Made by a program: the position numbers and the translations under genes
The notes under the pieces: generated by a model
The model's database searches: none
Told to the model about the DNA's origin: nothing
The model's input: only the letters and a program-made list of their open reading frames with translations
Shown here: one piece after another, positions 1-6,900 of the stretch
Layout of the letters: the number at the start of each line of letters is the position of its first letter
Position numbering within the stretch: position 1 is the first letter of the stretch
Assembly: GCA_903843315.1 (NCBI GenBank)
Contig: CAIMPQ010000077.1
Span: forward strand, 1-7,809
From: an uncultured beta proteobacterium
Lineage (GTDB): Bacteria > Pseudomonadota > Gammaproteobacteria > Burkholderiales > Burkholderiaceae
Direction of reading: 5' to 3'
DNA length: 7,809 bases

Positions 1-1607
1 ATGATGAATACCGCGCTTTACATGATCGTCATTTAGTAGCGCTAGCAAAAGAAATGAATTTACCGATGGCTGAAGTGTATGAAGTGGCCACTTTCTATCA
101 CCATTTCGAAGTGGTACGTGGCAATGACCCAGTTGCAGATATTACTGTCCGTGTATGTGATGGAATTGCTTGCGAGTTAGCAGGCGCAAAAAATCTATTG
201 CTAAAGTTGCCGGCTATTTTGGGCAATCCCAATGTCAAAGTGATTGCAGCGCCATGCGTCGGTCGCTGTGAACAAGCTCCTGTAGCCGTAGTTCACCAGT
301 ACCCAGTACTTTTTGCTACTACTGATAAGGTGGTGGCAGCAGTAAAAAATAATCTCACGATTCAACCTATGGCAAAGGATGATGCGCTGTTTGATCCTGC
401 TGCATTAGCAGAGCAGGGCATTTCACCTCAAGGTGAGAACCAAGCAATTTCTCCTGACTATGTTGGCTATGAAGCGTATCGTGCTAAAGGGGGATATGCC
501 TTAGCAAAAGAAATTCATGAAGGTCAGCGTGACGCAGAGAGCATTATCAAAGTAATGGAAAGCTCTGGCTTGCGTGGGCTCGGTGGCGCAGGTTTTCCAG
601 CGGGTCGCAAGTGGCGTATTGTAAAAGATCAAGTAGCGCCAAAACTTATGGCTGTCAATATTGACGAAGGTGAGCCGGGGACATTTAAAGACCGTACTTA
701 TTTAGAGCGCGATCCACATCGCTTCCTCGAAGGTTTATTAATTGCTGCCAACGTAGTAGGAATTGATGCTTGCTATATCTACTTGCGTGATGAATATCAT
801 GGTTGTCGTGAGCTCTTAGAGCGTGAGTTGGATAAGCTTAAAGCAAACCCACCGTTTAAATTGCCTACGATCGAATTGCGCCGCGGCGCAGGTGCCTACA
901 TTTGTGGTGAAGAGTCCGCCATGATTGAAAGCATTGAAGGTAAGCGTGGTGAGCCACGCATGCGTCCCCCTTACATTGCACAAGTGGGTTTGTTTGGACG
1001 GCCTACACTTGAGCATAACTTTGAGACCCTCTATTGGGTACGCGATATTGTGCAGCGTGGTCCAGAGTGGTTTAGTTCTTTTGGCAGACATGACCGTAAA
1101 GGCTTGCGGAGCTTTAGCGTCAGTGGGCGCGTGAAAAATCCGGGCGTGAAGTTGGCACCAGCGGGTATCACGATTCAAGAGTTGATTGATGAATATTGCA
1201 GCGGTATGCAAGATGGACATCAGTTCTATGGATATTTACCAGGCGGTGCTTCAGGCGGTATCTTGCCCGCTACCATGAATGACATTCCCTTGGATTTCGA
1301 TACCTTGCAACCCTATGGTTGCTTTATTGGCTCCGCAGCAGTGATGGTCTTTAGTGACAAAGATAAGGCGCGCGATATGGCGCTCAATGTCATGCATTTT
1401 TTCGAACACGAAAGTTGCGGCCAATGCACTCCATGTCGTGTCGGTACAGGTAAGGCTGCTAAGTTGATGCAGGCTAAATCCTGGGATCAAGATACCCTAG
1501 AAGACTTAGCAACCGTCATGGTAGATGCTTCTATTTGTGGTTTAGGTCAGGCAGCACCCAATCCGATTCGCTGTATTCATAAATATTTCCCGCAAGAAGT
1601 TGCATAA
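1..1607 (+). CDS. NAD-dependent formate dehydrogenase, fused gamma-beta (NuoE-NuoF-like) subunit, 5'-partial
   Basis: This is the diaphorase subunit of a cytoplasmic formate dehydrogenase; it takes electrons from the alpha subunit and reduces NAD+ at FMN. The reading frame is open to the left edge (first full codon at 3), so the ATG at 54 is internal: the codons before it already read as NuoE-like sequence. Numbering from position 3 gives 534 residues, with a few tens missing. Residues 1-115 are a NuoE-like thioredoxin-fold domain with [2Fe-2S] ligands C52, C57, C85 and C89. The NuoF part follows: a glycine-rich NADH loop (GLGGAGFP, about 192-199), an FMN site (EGEPGTFKDR, 222-231; CGEES, 301-305), then [4Fe-4S] ligands C472, C475, C478 and C512. 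The stop lies 28 bases before the alpha-subunit ATG, so both genes are probably one operon. In FdsGBA enzymes and complex I these two domains are usually separate proteins; the fusion matches the FDH1 beta subunit of Methylorubrum. A hydrogenase diaphorase is an alternative, made unlikely by the downstream gene. Confidence 0.93.
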   Translation, partial: DEYRALHDRHLVALAKEMNLPMAEVYEVATFYHHFEVVRGNDPVADITVRVCDGIACELAGAKNLLLKLPAILGNPNVKVIAAPCVGRCEQAPVAVVHQYPVLFATTDKVVAAVKNNLTIQPMAKDDALFDPAALAEQGISPQGENQAISPDYVGYEAYRAKGGYALAKEIHEGQRDAESIIKVMESSGLRGLGGAGFPAGRKWRIVKDQVAPKLMAVNIDEGEPGTFKDRTYLERDPHRFLEGLLIAANVVGIDACYIYLRDEYHGCRELLERELDKLKANPPFKLPTIELRRGAGAYICGEESAMIESIEGKRGEPRMRPPYIAQVGLFGRPTLEHNFETLYWVRDIVQRGPEWFSSFGRHDRKGLRSFSVSGRVKNPGVKLAPAGITIQELIDEYCSGMQDGHQFYGYLPGGASGGILPATMNDIPLDFDTLQPYGCFIGSAAVMVFSDKDKARDMALNVMHFFEHESCGQCTPCRVGTGKAAKLMQAKSWDQDTLEDLATVMVDASICGLGQAAPNPIRCIHKYFPQEVA

Positions 1608-1635
1608 AAAACAATCAGGGAAAAACGAGACAAAC

Positions 1636-4527
1636 ATGAACGCACCAACCAATCCTAAAGAACTCGAATCACCAACCGTCGAGTTCAAGTTAGACGGCAA
1701 GACGATTGTTTCCTATGAAGGCGAAACCATTCTGAAGGCTGCTAAGCGTCACGGTATTGATATTCCCCATTTGTGTTTTAAAGATGGTTACCGAGCAGAT
1801 GGTAATTGTCGTGCTTGTGTAGTTGAAATCAATGGCGAACGTACTTTAGCTCCTAGCTGCTGCAGAAGCGCTACACCTGGCATGGAAGTAAAGGCCAATA
1901 GTGAACGCGCTGTGAAGAGTCAGAAGCTGGTTCTAGAGATGTTGCTCTCCGATATGCCTGATGAAGGCTTTAAGTGGGTGGGTGATAGCAAGACAGAGGA
2001 GCAAAAAAATCAACATGGTGAGCTCAGTACCTGGGCCACACGTATGGACGTCACAGTACGCCCTGAACTCAAGGCATTACGTCGTGAGAAGGTAGCGCAT
2101 GACATCTCTCATCCAGCGATGGCAGTAAACCTGGATGCCTGCATTCAATGTAATCGCTGCGTACGAGCATGTCGTGAAGAGCAAGTGAATGATGTGATCG
2201 GTTACGCCATGCGTGGCGCTCATAGCGAAATCGTCTTTGATCTCAATGACCCAATGGGCGATAGCACCTGCGTTGCTTGCGGTGAGTGTGTACAAGCCTG
2301 CCCAACTGGTGCCTTGATGCCTAAGGGTTTAATTGGTTCGCAAACGGTCGATCGCAAGGTGGATTCTGTATGTCCATTTTGTGGTGTGGGTTGTCAAATC
2401 ACTTACAACATTAAAGATGAAAAAATTGTGAGTGTTGAGGGTCGTGATGGTCCAGCTAACCACAACCGCCTCTGTGTTAAAGGCCGTTTCGGTATGGATT
2501 ACATCCACAGCCCACAACGTTTAACCAAGCCATTGATTCGTAAGCCAGGCGTTCCTAAGGATGAGACCGCGACTCAGAATCCACAGGATTGGTCTAGCAT
2601 CTTCCGCGAAGCAACCTGGGAAGAGGCTTTAGAAGTTGCTGGTGGGGGTCTTAAAAAGCTCAAAGACAAACATGGTTTAAAAGTATTGGCAGGTTTTGGT
2701 TCAGCTAAGGGAAGCAATGAAGAGGCGTATCTATTTCAAAAATTAGTACGTACAGGATTTGGTAGTAATAACGTAGACCATTGCACGCGTCTCTGTCATG
2801 CCTCTTCTGTTGCCGCACTGCTAGAGGGCGTGGGCTCTGGAGCGGTAAGTAATCAAGTCAATGATGTAGAACACTCCAGCATGATTTTCTTAATTGGCTC
2901 TAATCCGACTGCCAATCATCCCGTAGCAGCCACTTGGTTCAAGAATGCTGCTAAACGCGGCGCCAAAATTGTGTTGTGTGATCCGCGTATGACCGAGATT
3001 AGTAAACACGCTTGGCGTACGATGCAGTTTAAGCCAGATACCGATGTGGCCATGCTCAATGCCATGATCTACACGATCATTGAAGAAGGTTTGGTTGATC
3101 AAGATTTTATTAAAAATCGTGCCAATAACTTTGAAGCACTAAAAGAAAATATCAAAGGCTATAGCCCTGAAGCCATGGCGCCGATCTGCGGCATTCCAGC
3201 GGAGACTTTGCGTGAAGTGGCTAGAGAGTTTGCGACTACCAAGTCTGCAATGATTTTGTGGGGCATGGGGGTTAGCCAACATGTGCATGGTACTGATAAC
3301 GCGCGTTGCTTAATTGCGCTTGTCAGCATCACAGGACAAATTGGTAAGCCAGGATCTGGTTTGCATCCATTGCGCGGTCAAAATAACGTGCAGGGTGCCA
3401 GCGATGCCGGTTTGATTCCAATGATGTTCCCGAATTATCAACGGGTTGATAATCCAGAGGCCCATGCTTGGTTTGAAAAGTTTTGGGATACGCCACTCGA
3501 TAAGAAGCCAGGCTATACCGTCGTTGAAATTATGCACAAGATCACGGCCCCAGATAGTGATCCAGATAAGATTCGCGGCATGTATGTTGAGGGCGAAAAT
3601 CCAGCTATGAGCGATCCTGATTTGAATCATGCGCGTCATGCACTCGCTTCTTTAGAACATCTTGTCGTTCAAGACATCTTCATGACAGAAACTGCACTCC
3701 TAGCGGATGTAGTTCTACCAGCAAGCGCTTGGCCAGAGAAAGTAGGCACTGCAAGCAATACCGACCGTATGGTGCAGATGGGTAAAAAAGCGATTGAGCC
3801 TCCTGGTGATGCAAAGCCAGACCTATGGATTATTCAAGAAATCGCTAAACGCATGGGTTTGAGCTGGAATTACCATGGACCTGATGATGGTGTTGCAGAA
3901 GTCTATGACGAAATGCGTCAAGCAATGCATGGTGCGATTAAAGGGATCACCTGGGATCGCCTTGAAAAAGAATCTAGCGTTACCTATCCATGTCTTTCAG
4001 CTGAAGATCCAGGCCGCCCAATTGTGTTTGATGATAAATTTGATACAAAAGATGGCAAAGTGAGGTTAGTTCCTGCAGATATTATTCCTGCAAATGAAAG
4101 ACCTGATGCTGAGTATCCATTCGTTCTCATTACTGGACGTCAGCTAGAACATTGGCATACTGGCAGTATGACGCGTCGCGCTACTGTGCTCGATGCCATT
4201 GAACCAATGGCGACTGTCTCGATGAATGGCGAAGATATGACGCAGCTTGGTGTTACTGCTGGTGATGTCATCACTGTGCAATCTCGTCGCGGTGAGGTAG
4301 GGATTCATGTACGTAGAGATGATGGCACGCCAAGAGGGGTAATCTTCATTCCTTTTGCTTACTATGAAGCAGCTGCAAATCTCATTACCAACTCAGCCTT
4401 AGATCCATTTGGCAAGATTCCTGAATTTAAGTACTGTGCCGTCAAGCTGGCTAAAGGCGGGCAAGCTGCTAAGGTAATGGGGTATGGAACTAATGATCCC
4501 AAACTCATTCAGGCTGCGATTGTCTAA
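1636..4527 (+). CDS. fdhF: NAD-dependent formate dehydrogenase, catalytic alpha subunit (Mo/W-bisPGD)
   Basis: This subunit oxidises formate to CO2 at a molybdopterin guanine dinucleotide cofactor and passes electrons to the fused beta subunit. It has 963 residues from the ATG at 1636, close to the usual FdsA/Fdh1A size. In order: a [2Fe-2S] ferredoxin domain (C47, C58, C61, C75); two [4Fe-4S] clusters (C169, C172, C175, C179 and C212, C215, C218, C222); the [4Fe-4S] next to the cofactor (C246, C249, C253, C280) with Lys282; the catalytic Cys387-His388 in NVDHCTRLCHASS; Arg580 in HPLRGQNNVQG, aligning with Arg333 of E. coli FDH-H; and a C-terminal dinucleotide-binding domain (about 825-945). 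No His-Cys cluster motif lies between C76 and C169. An in-frame TTG at 1600 would add 12 residues but overlap the upstream gene; the ATG follows an AGGGA at 1617-1621, distant but plausible. It may also be called fdsA or fdh1A. Whether the metal is Mo or W cannot be read from the sequence. Maturation genes (fdhD/fdsC, fdsD) are not in the window. Confidence 0.95.
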   Translation: MNAPTNPKELESPTVEFKLDGKTIVSYEGETILKAAKRHGIDIPHLCFKDGYRADGNCRACVVEINGERTLAPSCCRSATPGMEVKANSERAVKSQKLVLEMLLSDMPDEGFKWVGDSKTEEQKNQHGELSTWATRMDVTVRPELKALRREKVAHDISHPAMAVNLDACIQCNRCVRACREEQVNDVIGYAMRGAHSEIVFDLNDPMGDSTCVACGECVQACPTGALMPKGLIGSQTVDRKVDSVCPFCGVGCQITYNIKDEKIVSVEGRDGPANHNRLCVKGRFGMDYIHSPQRLTKPLIRKPGVPKDETATQNPQDWSSIFREATWEEALEVAGGGLKKLKDKHGLKVLAGFGSAKGSNEEAYLFQKLVRTGFGSNNVDHCTRLCHASSVAALLEGVGSGAVSNQVNDVEHSSMIFLIGSNPTANHPVAATWFKNAAKRGAKIVLCDPRMTEISKHAWRTMQFKPDTDVAMLNAMIYTIIEEGLVDQDFIKNRANNFEALKENIKGYSPEAMAPICGIPAETLREVAREFATTKSAMILWGMGVSQHVHGTDNARCLIALVSITGQIGKPGSGLHPLRGQNNVQGASDAGLIPMMFPNYQRVDNPEAHAWFEKFWDTPLDKKPGYTVVEIMHKITAPDSDPDKIRGMYVEGENPAMSDPDLNHARHALASLEHLVVQDIFMTETALLADVVLPASAWPEKVGTASNTDRMVQMGKKAIEPPGDAKPDLWIIQEIAKRMGLSWNYHGPDDGVAEVYDEMRQAMHGAIKGITWDRLEKESSVTYPCLSAEDPGRPIVFDDKFDTKDGKVRLVPADIIPANERPDAEYPFVLITGRQLEHWHTGSMTRRATVLDAIEPMATVSMNGEDMTQLGVTAGDVITVQSRRGEVGIHVRRDDGTPRGVIFIPFAYYEAAANLITNSALDPFGKIPEFKYCAVKLAKGGQAAKVMGYGTNDPKLIQAAIV

Positions 4528-4547
4528 GTAAATATCTACCAAGTTAT

Positions 4548-4576
4548 AAAAGGGCTCCCACAAAGAGCCCTTTTTT
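4548..4576 (+). terminator. Rho-independent terminator of the formate dehydrogenase operon
   Basis: A GC-rich hairpin with arms GGGCTC (4552-4557) and GAGCCC (4565-4570), loop CCACAAA, is followed by six T residues. The preceding AAAA (4548-4551) can pair with the first T residues and lengthen the stem. It begins 21 bases after the alpha-subunit stop and has the T-tract on the + strand only in a strong form, so it should end transcripts of the formate dehydrogenase genes and insulate the toxin-antitoxin pair. Confidence 0.93.
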
Positions 4577-4590
4577 ATATTTAAACCCTA

Positions 4591-4633
4591 TTTTCTTTCT
4601 TACTACTTTTGTAGTAAAATAAAGAAAAGGGGG
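4591..4633 (+). promoter_or_regulatory. Palindromic operator/promoter region and ribosome binding site of the toxin-antitoxin module
   Basis: An imperfect inverted repeat covers 4591-4628. The inner arms TTACTAC (4600-4606) and GTAGTAA (4611-4617) surround TTTT; the outer arms TTTTCTTT (4591-4598) and AAAGAAAA (4621-4628) are also perfect complements, separated from the inner ones by C on one side and AAT on the other. A possible -10 box TAAAAT (4615-4620) lies over the right arm; a good -35 is not evident. The Shine-Dalgarno AAGGGGG (4627-4633) touches the right arm and sits five bases before the antitoxin ATG. By analogy with other type II modules, the antitoxin or the complex probably binds here to repress its own genes. 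The palindrome is seen; the operator role is inferred. Confidence 0.6.
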
Positions 4634-4638
4634 TCCTG

Positions 4639-4866
4639 ATGGGTATGCCAGTAAGAATTGATGATGATCTTTATGAGTTAGCCAAGCTAGAGGCTAAGGT
4701 GGAGCATCGAACTATCGCTGGGCAAATCGAGTTTTGGGCAAAAGTAGGTAGAGCGGCAATAGATAACCCAGACTTACCTGTTGCGTTCATTATGGAGTCG
4801 CTTGCTTCATTGGCTGAGCCTAGGGAGCAATCCACTCCATTTATTCCTCGCTCCAGGAAGCTTTGA
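4639..4866 (+). CDS. ParD-like antitoxin of a type II toxin-antitoxin system
   Basis: A 75-residue protein that should bind and neutralise the toxin encoded directly after it and repress the shared promoter. The N-terminal part (PVRIDDDLYELAKLEAK, residues 4-20) looks like the short beta strand and first helix of a ribbon-helix-helix DNA-binding fold, and the following RTIAGQIEFWAKVGRAA (about 24-40) is typical of the ParD-like antitoxin family (I believe Pfam ParD_like). The C-terminal third, rich in charged residues and proline, would be the toxin-binding tail. The ATG at 4639 has AAGGGGG five bases upstream; a second in-frame ATG at 4645 is possible but less well spaced. The stop overlaps the toxin start. 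The family call rests on recognised sequence pattern, not on a search. Confidence 0.85.
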   Translation: MGMPVRIDDDLYELAKLEAKVEHRTIAGQIEFWAKVGRAAIDNPDLPVAFIMESLASLAEPREQSTPFIPRSRKL

Positions 4867-5144
4867 TGGCGTATGACGTTTCTCAAACACGCCGTTTCTT
4901 AAGACAATACAAAAAACTAAATGACAAAACTGCCAAGGAAGTTGATGACGCTGTAGTCCAGGTAGCTAAAAACCCCACGATCGGGGAAAAAAAGAAGGGC
5001 GATTTGTCTGAGTTATGGGTTTATAAGTTTAAAAGCAATATTCAGCTTTATTTGCTAGGATATTCAATAGATGACGGGCTAAGACTAATTTATTTAGAGT
5101 CTATAGGGTCCCACGAAAACTTCTACCGAAACATTAAGCGATAA
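4866..5144 (+). CDS. RelE/ParE-like toxin of a type II toxin-antitoxin system
   Basis: A small basic protein of 92 residues that should act as the toxin of the pair. It has the size and layout of the RelE/ParE superfamily: two N-terminal helices (about residues 5-35, with RRFLRQYKKL), then beta strands around LWVYKFKSNIQLYLLGYSI and LRLIYLESIG, ending in GSHENFYRNIKR. That ending is typical of ParE-like toxins paired with ParD-like antitoxins. Members either cut mRNA on ribosomes or poison gyrase; the sequence does not say which. The ATG at 4866 shares one base with the antitoxin stop (TGATG) and has AGGA at 4855-4858, seven bases upstream, so translation is probably coupled. A TTG one codon earlier could also start it. 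Two hand-counted lines of the gene are 32-35% GC, lower than neighbouring genes, hinting at horizontal transfer. It appears intact. Confidence 0.85.
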   Translation: MAYDVSQTRRFLRQYKKLNDKTAKEVDDAVVQVAKNPTIGEKKKGDLSELWVYKFKSNIQLYLLGYSIDDGLRLIYLESIGSHENFYRNIKR

Positions 5145-5169
5145 ATGAGCGAATATCTCTAGCGACCTT

Positions 5170-5175
5170 TAGAAT
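5170..5175 (+). promoter_or_regulatory. Possible -10 box of a nadB promoter
   Basis: TAGAAT matches the TATAAT consensus at five of six positions and lies nine bases before the nadB ATG at 5185. There is no convincing -35 hexamer 16-18 bases upstream and no clear Shine-Dalgarno before the ATG. If used, it would place the transcript start at or within a few bases of the start codon, giving a leaderless or nearly leaderless mRNA. Such a short motif arises easily by chance. Confidence 0.25.
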
Positions 5176-5184
5176 GATCCCTCT

Positions 5185-6840
5185 ATGGCCAGTTCAAAAC
5201 CTTCCTCTACACAAGCTCAAGCAGACTTACCAGTACTCATTATTGGGGCGGGACTTGCTGGCTTAACAGTAGCCCTCCATATGGCTGAGTCCCAGCCTGT
5301 GATTTTGATGGCAAAACGGGGATTAGGCGAGGCCGCTACTGCCTGGGCACAAGGCGGCATCGTCGGTGTAGTAGATAAAGAGCATGACAGCATCGATTCC
5401 CATGTGGCTGACACGATTGATGCGGGCGCAGGTCTGGTAGTCGAAGCTACTGCCCGCTACATTGCTGAAGAAAGTGCTGATGCAGTTAAATGGTTGGTAG
5501 AGCAGGGCGTTCCATTTACTGCAGATGAGACTGGTCCGATGGGTTTGCATTTAACGCGTGAGGGTGGCCATAGTCATCGCCGCATTGCGCATGCTGCTGA
5601 TGCAACCGGTAAAGCCATTCATGAAGTGCTGCTCGATAAAGCCAGGGCACATAAAAATATTCAGATTCTGGAGCACTGGATTGCACTCGATCTCATTACG
5701 AATCGTCATCTAGATACCAAAACGCAACGTAGCAAACCCAATCGTTGTTACGGGGTCTATGCTCTCGATATTAAAAATAATCGTGTTGAAACGATTCAAG
5801 CTAAATCGGTAGTGCTAGCAACTGGTGGGGTGGGAAAGGTTTATCGCTACACCAGTAACCCAGATACTGCCACTGGGGATGGCATTGCCATGGCATGGCG
5901 TGCGGGTTGCCGTGTGGGCAATATGGAGTTTATTCAGTTTCACCCAACCTGTCTGTATCACCCCAGTGATCGTACTTTCTTGATTACTGAAGCCATGCGT
6001 GGAGAGGGGGGTATCTTAAAACTTCCTGATGGCACATGCTTTATGCCAGATCATGATGATCGCAAAGAGTTAGCTCCTCGCGATATCGTTGCTCGAGCCA
6101 TTGACTTTGAAATGAAAAAGCATGGTTTAGATTATGTTCATCTTGATGCAACCCATTTGGGCGAAGTTTTTATTAAAGAACACTTCCCTATGATTTATGC
6201 ACGTTGCCTAAGTCTTGGATTAGACATCACCAAAGAGCCCATTCCAGTAGTGCCGGCAGCGCACTACACTTGTGGTGGGGTAGTAACCGATCTCAAGGGC
6301 CGCACTGACTTACCGGGACTCTATGCAGTCGGTGAGGCAACCTATACCGGCCTACATGGCGCCAATCGCTTAGCAAGTAATTCCTTATTGGAGTGCGTAG
6401 TCATCGGTAAGGCTGCTGCTGAAGATATCTCAGAGCTTAAAACACCAGTAATGCCAACATTACCCCTCTGGGATGAGAGTCAAGTTGAAGATGCGGATGA
6501 GCAGGTGGTGATTGCGCATAACTGGGATGAATTGCGTTCATTAATGTGGAACTACGTTGGCATCGTTAGAACGAACCGCCGCTTAGAGCGTGCTCTGCAT
6601 CGAATTAAGTTGCTTAGATATGAGGTCCAAGAGTATTACGCTAACTTTAAGGTGACCCGTGACCTTATTGAATTACGCAACCTACTCGAGTGTGCCGAAT
6701 TGATTGTGCGCTCCGCTTTGATGCGTAGAGAGAGTCGAGGCCTGCATTACAGCCGTGACTATCCAGGAACCTGGGCAGTTTCTTACCCAACGATTTTGAC
6801 GCCTCAAGCCGAGGGTAGTGAAAACACTAAGGAAACCTAA
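5185..6840 (+). CDS. nadB: L-aspartate oxidase
   Basis: This cytoplasmic FAD enzyme oxidises L-aspartate to iminoaspartate, which NadA then joins with dihydroxyacetone phosphate to form quinolinate for NAD synthesis. The 551 residues match the family, whose E. coli member is about 540. The FAD-binding GAGLAG is at 21-26, after a short polar N-terminus. The substrate loop HLTREGGHSHRR starts at 122, and the residues equivalent to E. coli His244, Arg290, His351 and Arg386 are His253 (HPTCLY), Arg299 (APRDIVARAID), His360 (PAAHYTCGG) and Arg395 (GANRLASNS). This pattern, especially the glutamate in TREGGH, separates it from succinate dehydrogenase and fumarate reductase flavoproteins. The C-terminal helical domain (about 450-545) is complete. 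The gene starts 40 bases after the toxin stop with only a weak ribosome binding site. nadA and nadC are not adjacent on either side within the window. It could be read from its own promoter or with the toxin-antitoxin genes, since no terminator lies between them. Confidence 0.97.
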   Translation: MASSKPSSTQAQADLPVLIIGAGLAGLTVALHMAESQPVILMAKRGLGEAATAWAQGGIVGVVDKEHDSIDSHVADTIDAGAGLVVEATARYIAEESADAVKWLVEQGVPFTADETGPMGLHLTREGGHSHRRIAHAADATGKAIHEVLLDKARAHKNIQILEHWIALDLITNRHLDTKTQRSKPNRCYGVYALDIKNNRVETIQAKSVVLATGGVGKVYRYTSNPDTATGDGIAMAWRAGCRVGNMEFIQFHPTCLYHPSDRTFLITEAMRGEGGILKLPDGTCFMPDHDDRKELAPRDIVARAIDFEMKKHGLDYVHLDATHLGEVFIKEHFPMIYARCLSLGLDITKEPIPVVPAAHYTCGGVVTDLKGRTDLPGLYAVGEATYTGLHGANRLASNSLLECVVIGKAAAEDISELKTPVMPTLPLWDESQVEDADEQVVIAHNWDELRSLMWNYVGIVRTNRRLERALHRIKLLRYEVQEYYANFKVTRDLIELRNLLECAELIVRSALMRRESRGLHYSRDYPGTWAVSYPTILTPQAEGSENTKET

Positions 6841-6878
6841 TTGCAGCTCTATTTTGGGTAGTTTGGTGATAAGCTAAT

Positions 6879-6893
6879 CCCATCAAGATGGGG
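6879..6893 (+). promoter_or_regulatory. Small inverted repeat overlapping the Shine-Dalgarno of the TAXI protein gene
   Basis: CCCATC (6879-6884) and GATGGG (6887-6892) are inverted copies separated by AA. In RNA this could form a five-pair stem (CCCAT with ATGGG) and a CAAG loop. The purine-rich GGGGA (6890-6894), which should be the ribosome binding site seven bases before the ATG at 6901, is inside the right arm, so the hairpin could lower translation. No T-tract follows, so it is not an intrinsic terminator. The repeat is seen; a regulatory role is speculative. Confidence 0.3.
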
Positions 6894-6900
6894 AAAATCC

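Noticed and set aside
54..56. ATG at 54 as the start of the first gene
   Set aside because: The frame is open back to position 3 and the codons before 54 read as NuoE-like sequence leading into the conserved EVATFYHHF region, so the gene starts upstream of the window.
816..1220. Antisense open frame of 134 residues within the beta subunit
   Set aside because: It lies wholly opposite a clearly conserved coding region and has no recognisable domain; it looks like a shadow of the real frame.
1..1607. Complex I (nuo) or NAD-linked hydrogenase diaphorase instead of formate dehydrogenase
   Set aside because: The next gene has a bis-PGD catalytic core with the formate dehydrogenase Cys-His and Arg motifs, and no hydrogenase or nuo membrane genes are present.
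1600..1635. TTG at 1600 as the start of the alpha subunit, adding 12 residues
   Set aside because: It overlaps the upstream gene's end, encodes an unremarkable lysine- and asparagine-rich stretch, and the ATG at 1636 gives a protein starting in the normal position for the family.
3310..3639. Antisense open frame of 109 residues within the alpha subunit
   Set aside because: It is opposite conserved molybdopterin-domain sequence, including Arg580, and shows no family pattern.
5185..6840. Succinate dehydrogenase or fumarate reductase flavoprotein
   Set aside because: The TREGGHSHRR loop, PAAHYTCGG and the residue-for-residue match with L-aspartate oxidase active-site positions, plus the lack of sdh neighbours, favour NadB.
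6879..6893. Terminator after nadB
   Set aside because: The inverted repeat has a very short stem, is not followed by a T-tract and overlaps the next gene's ribosome binding site.
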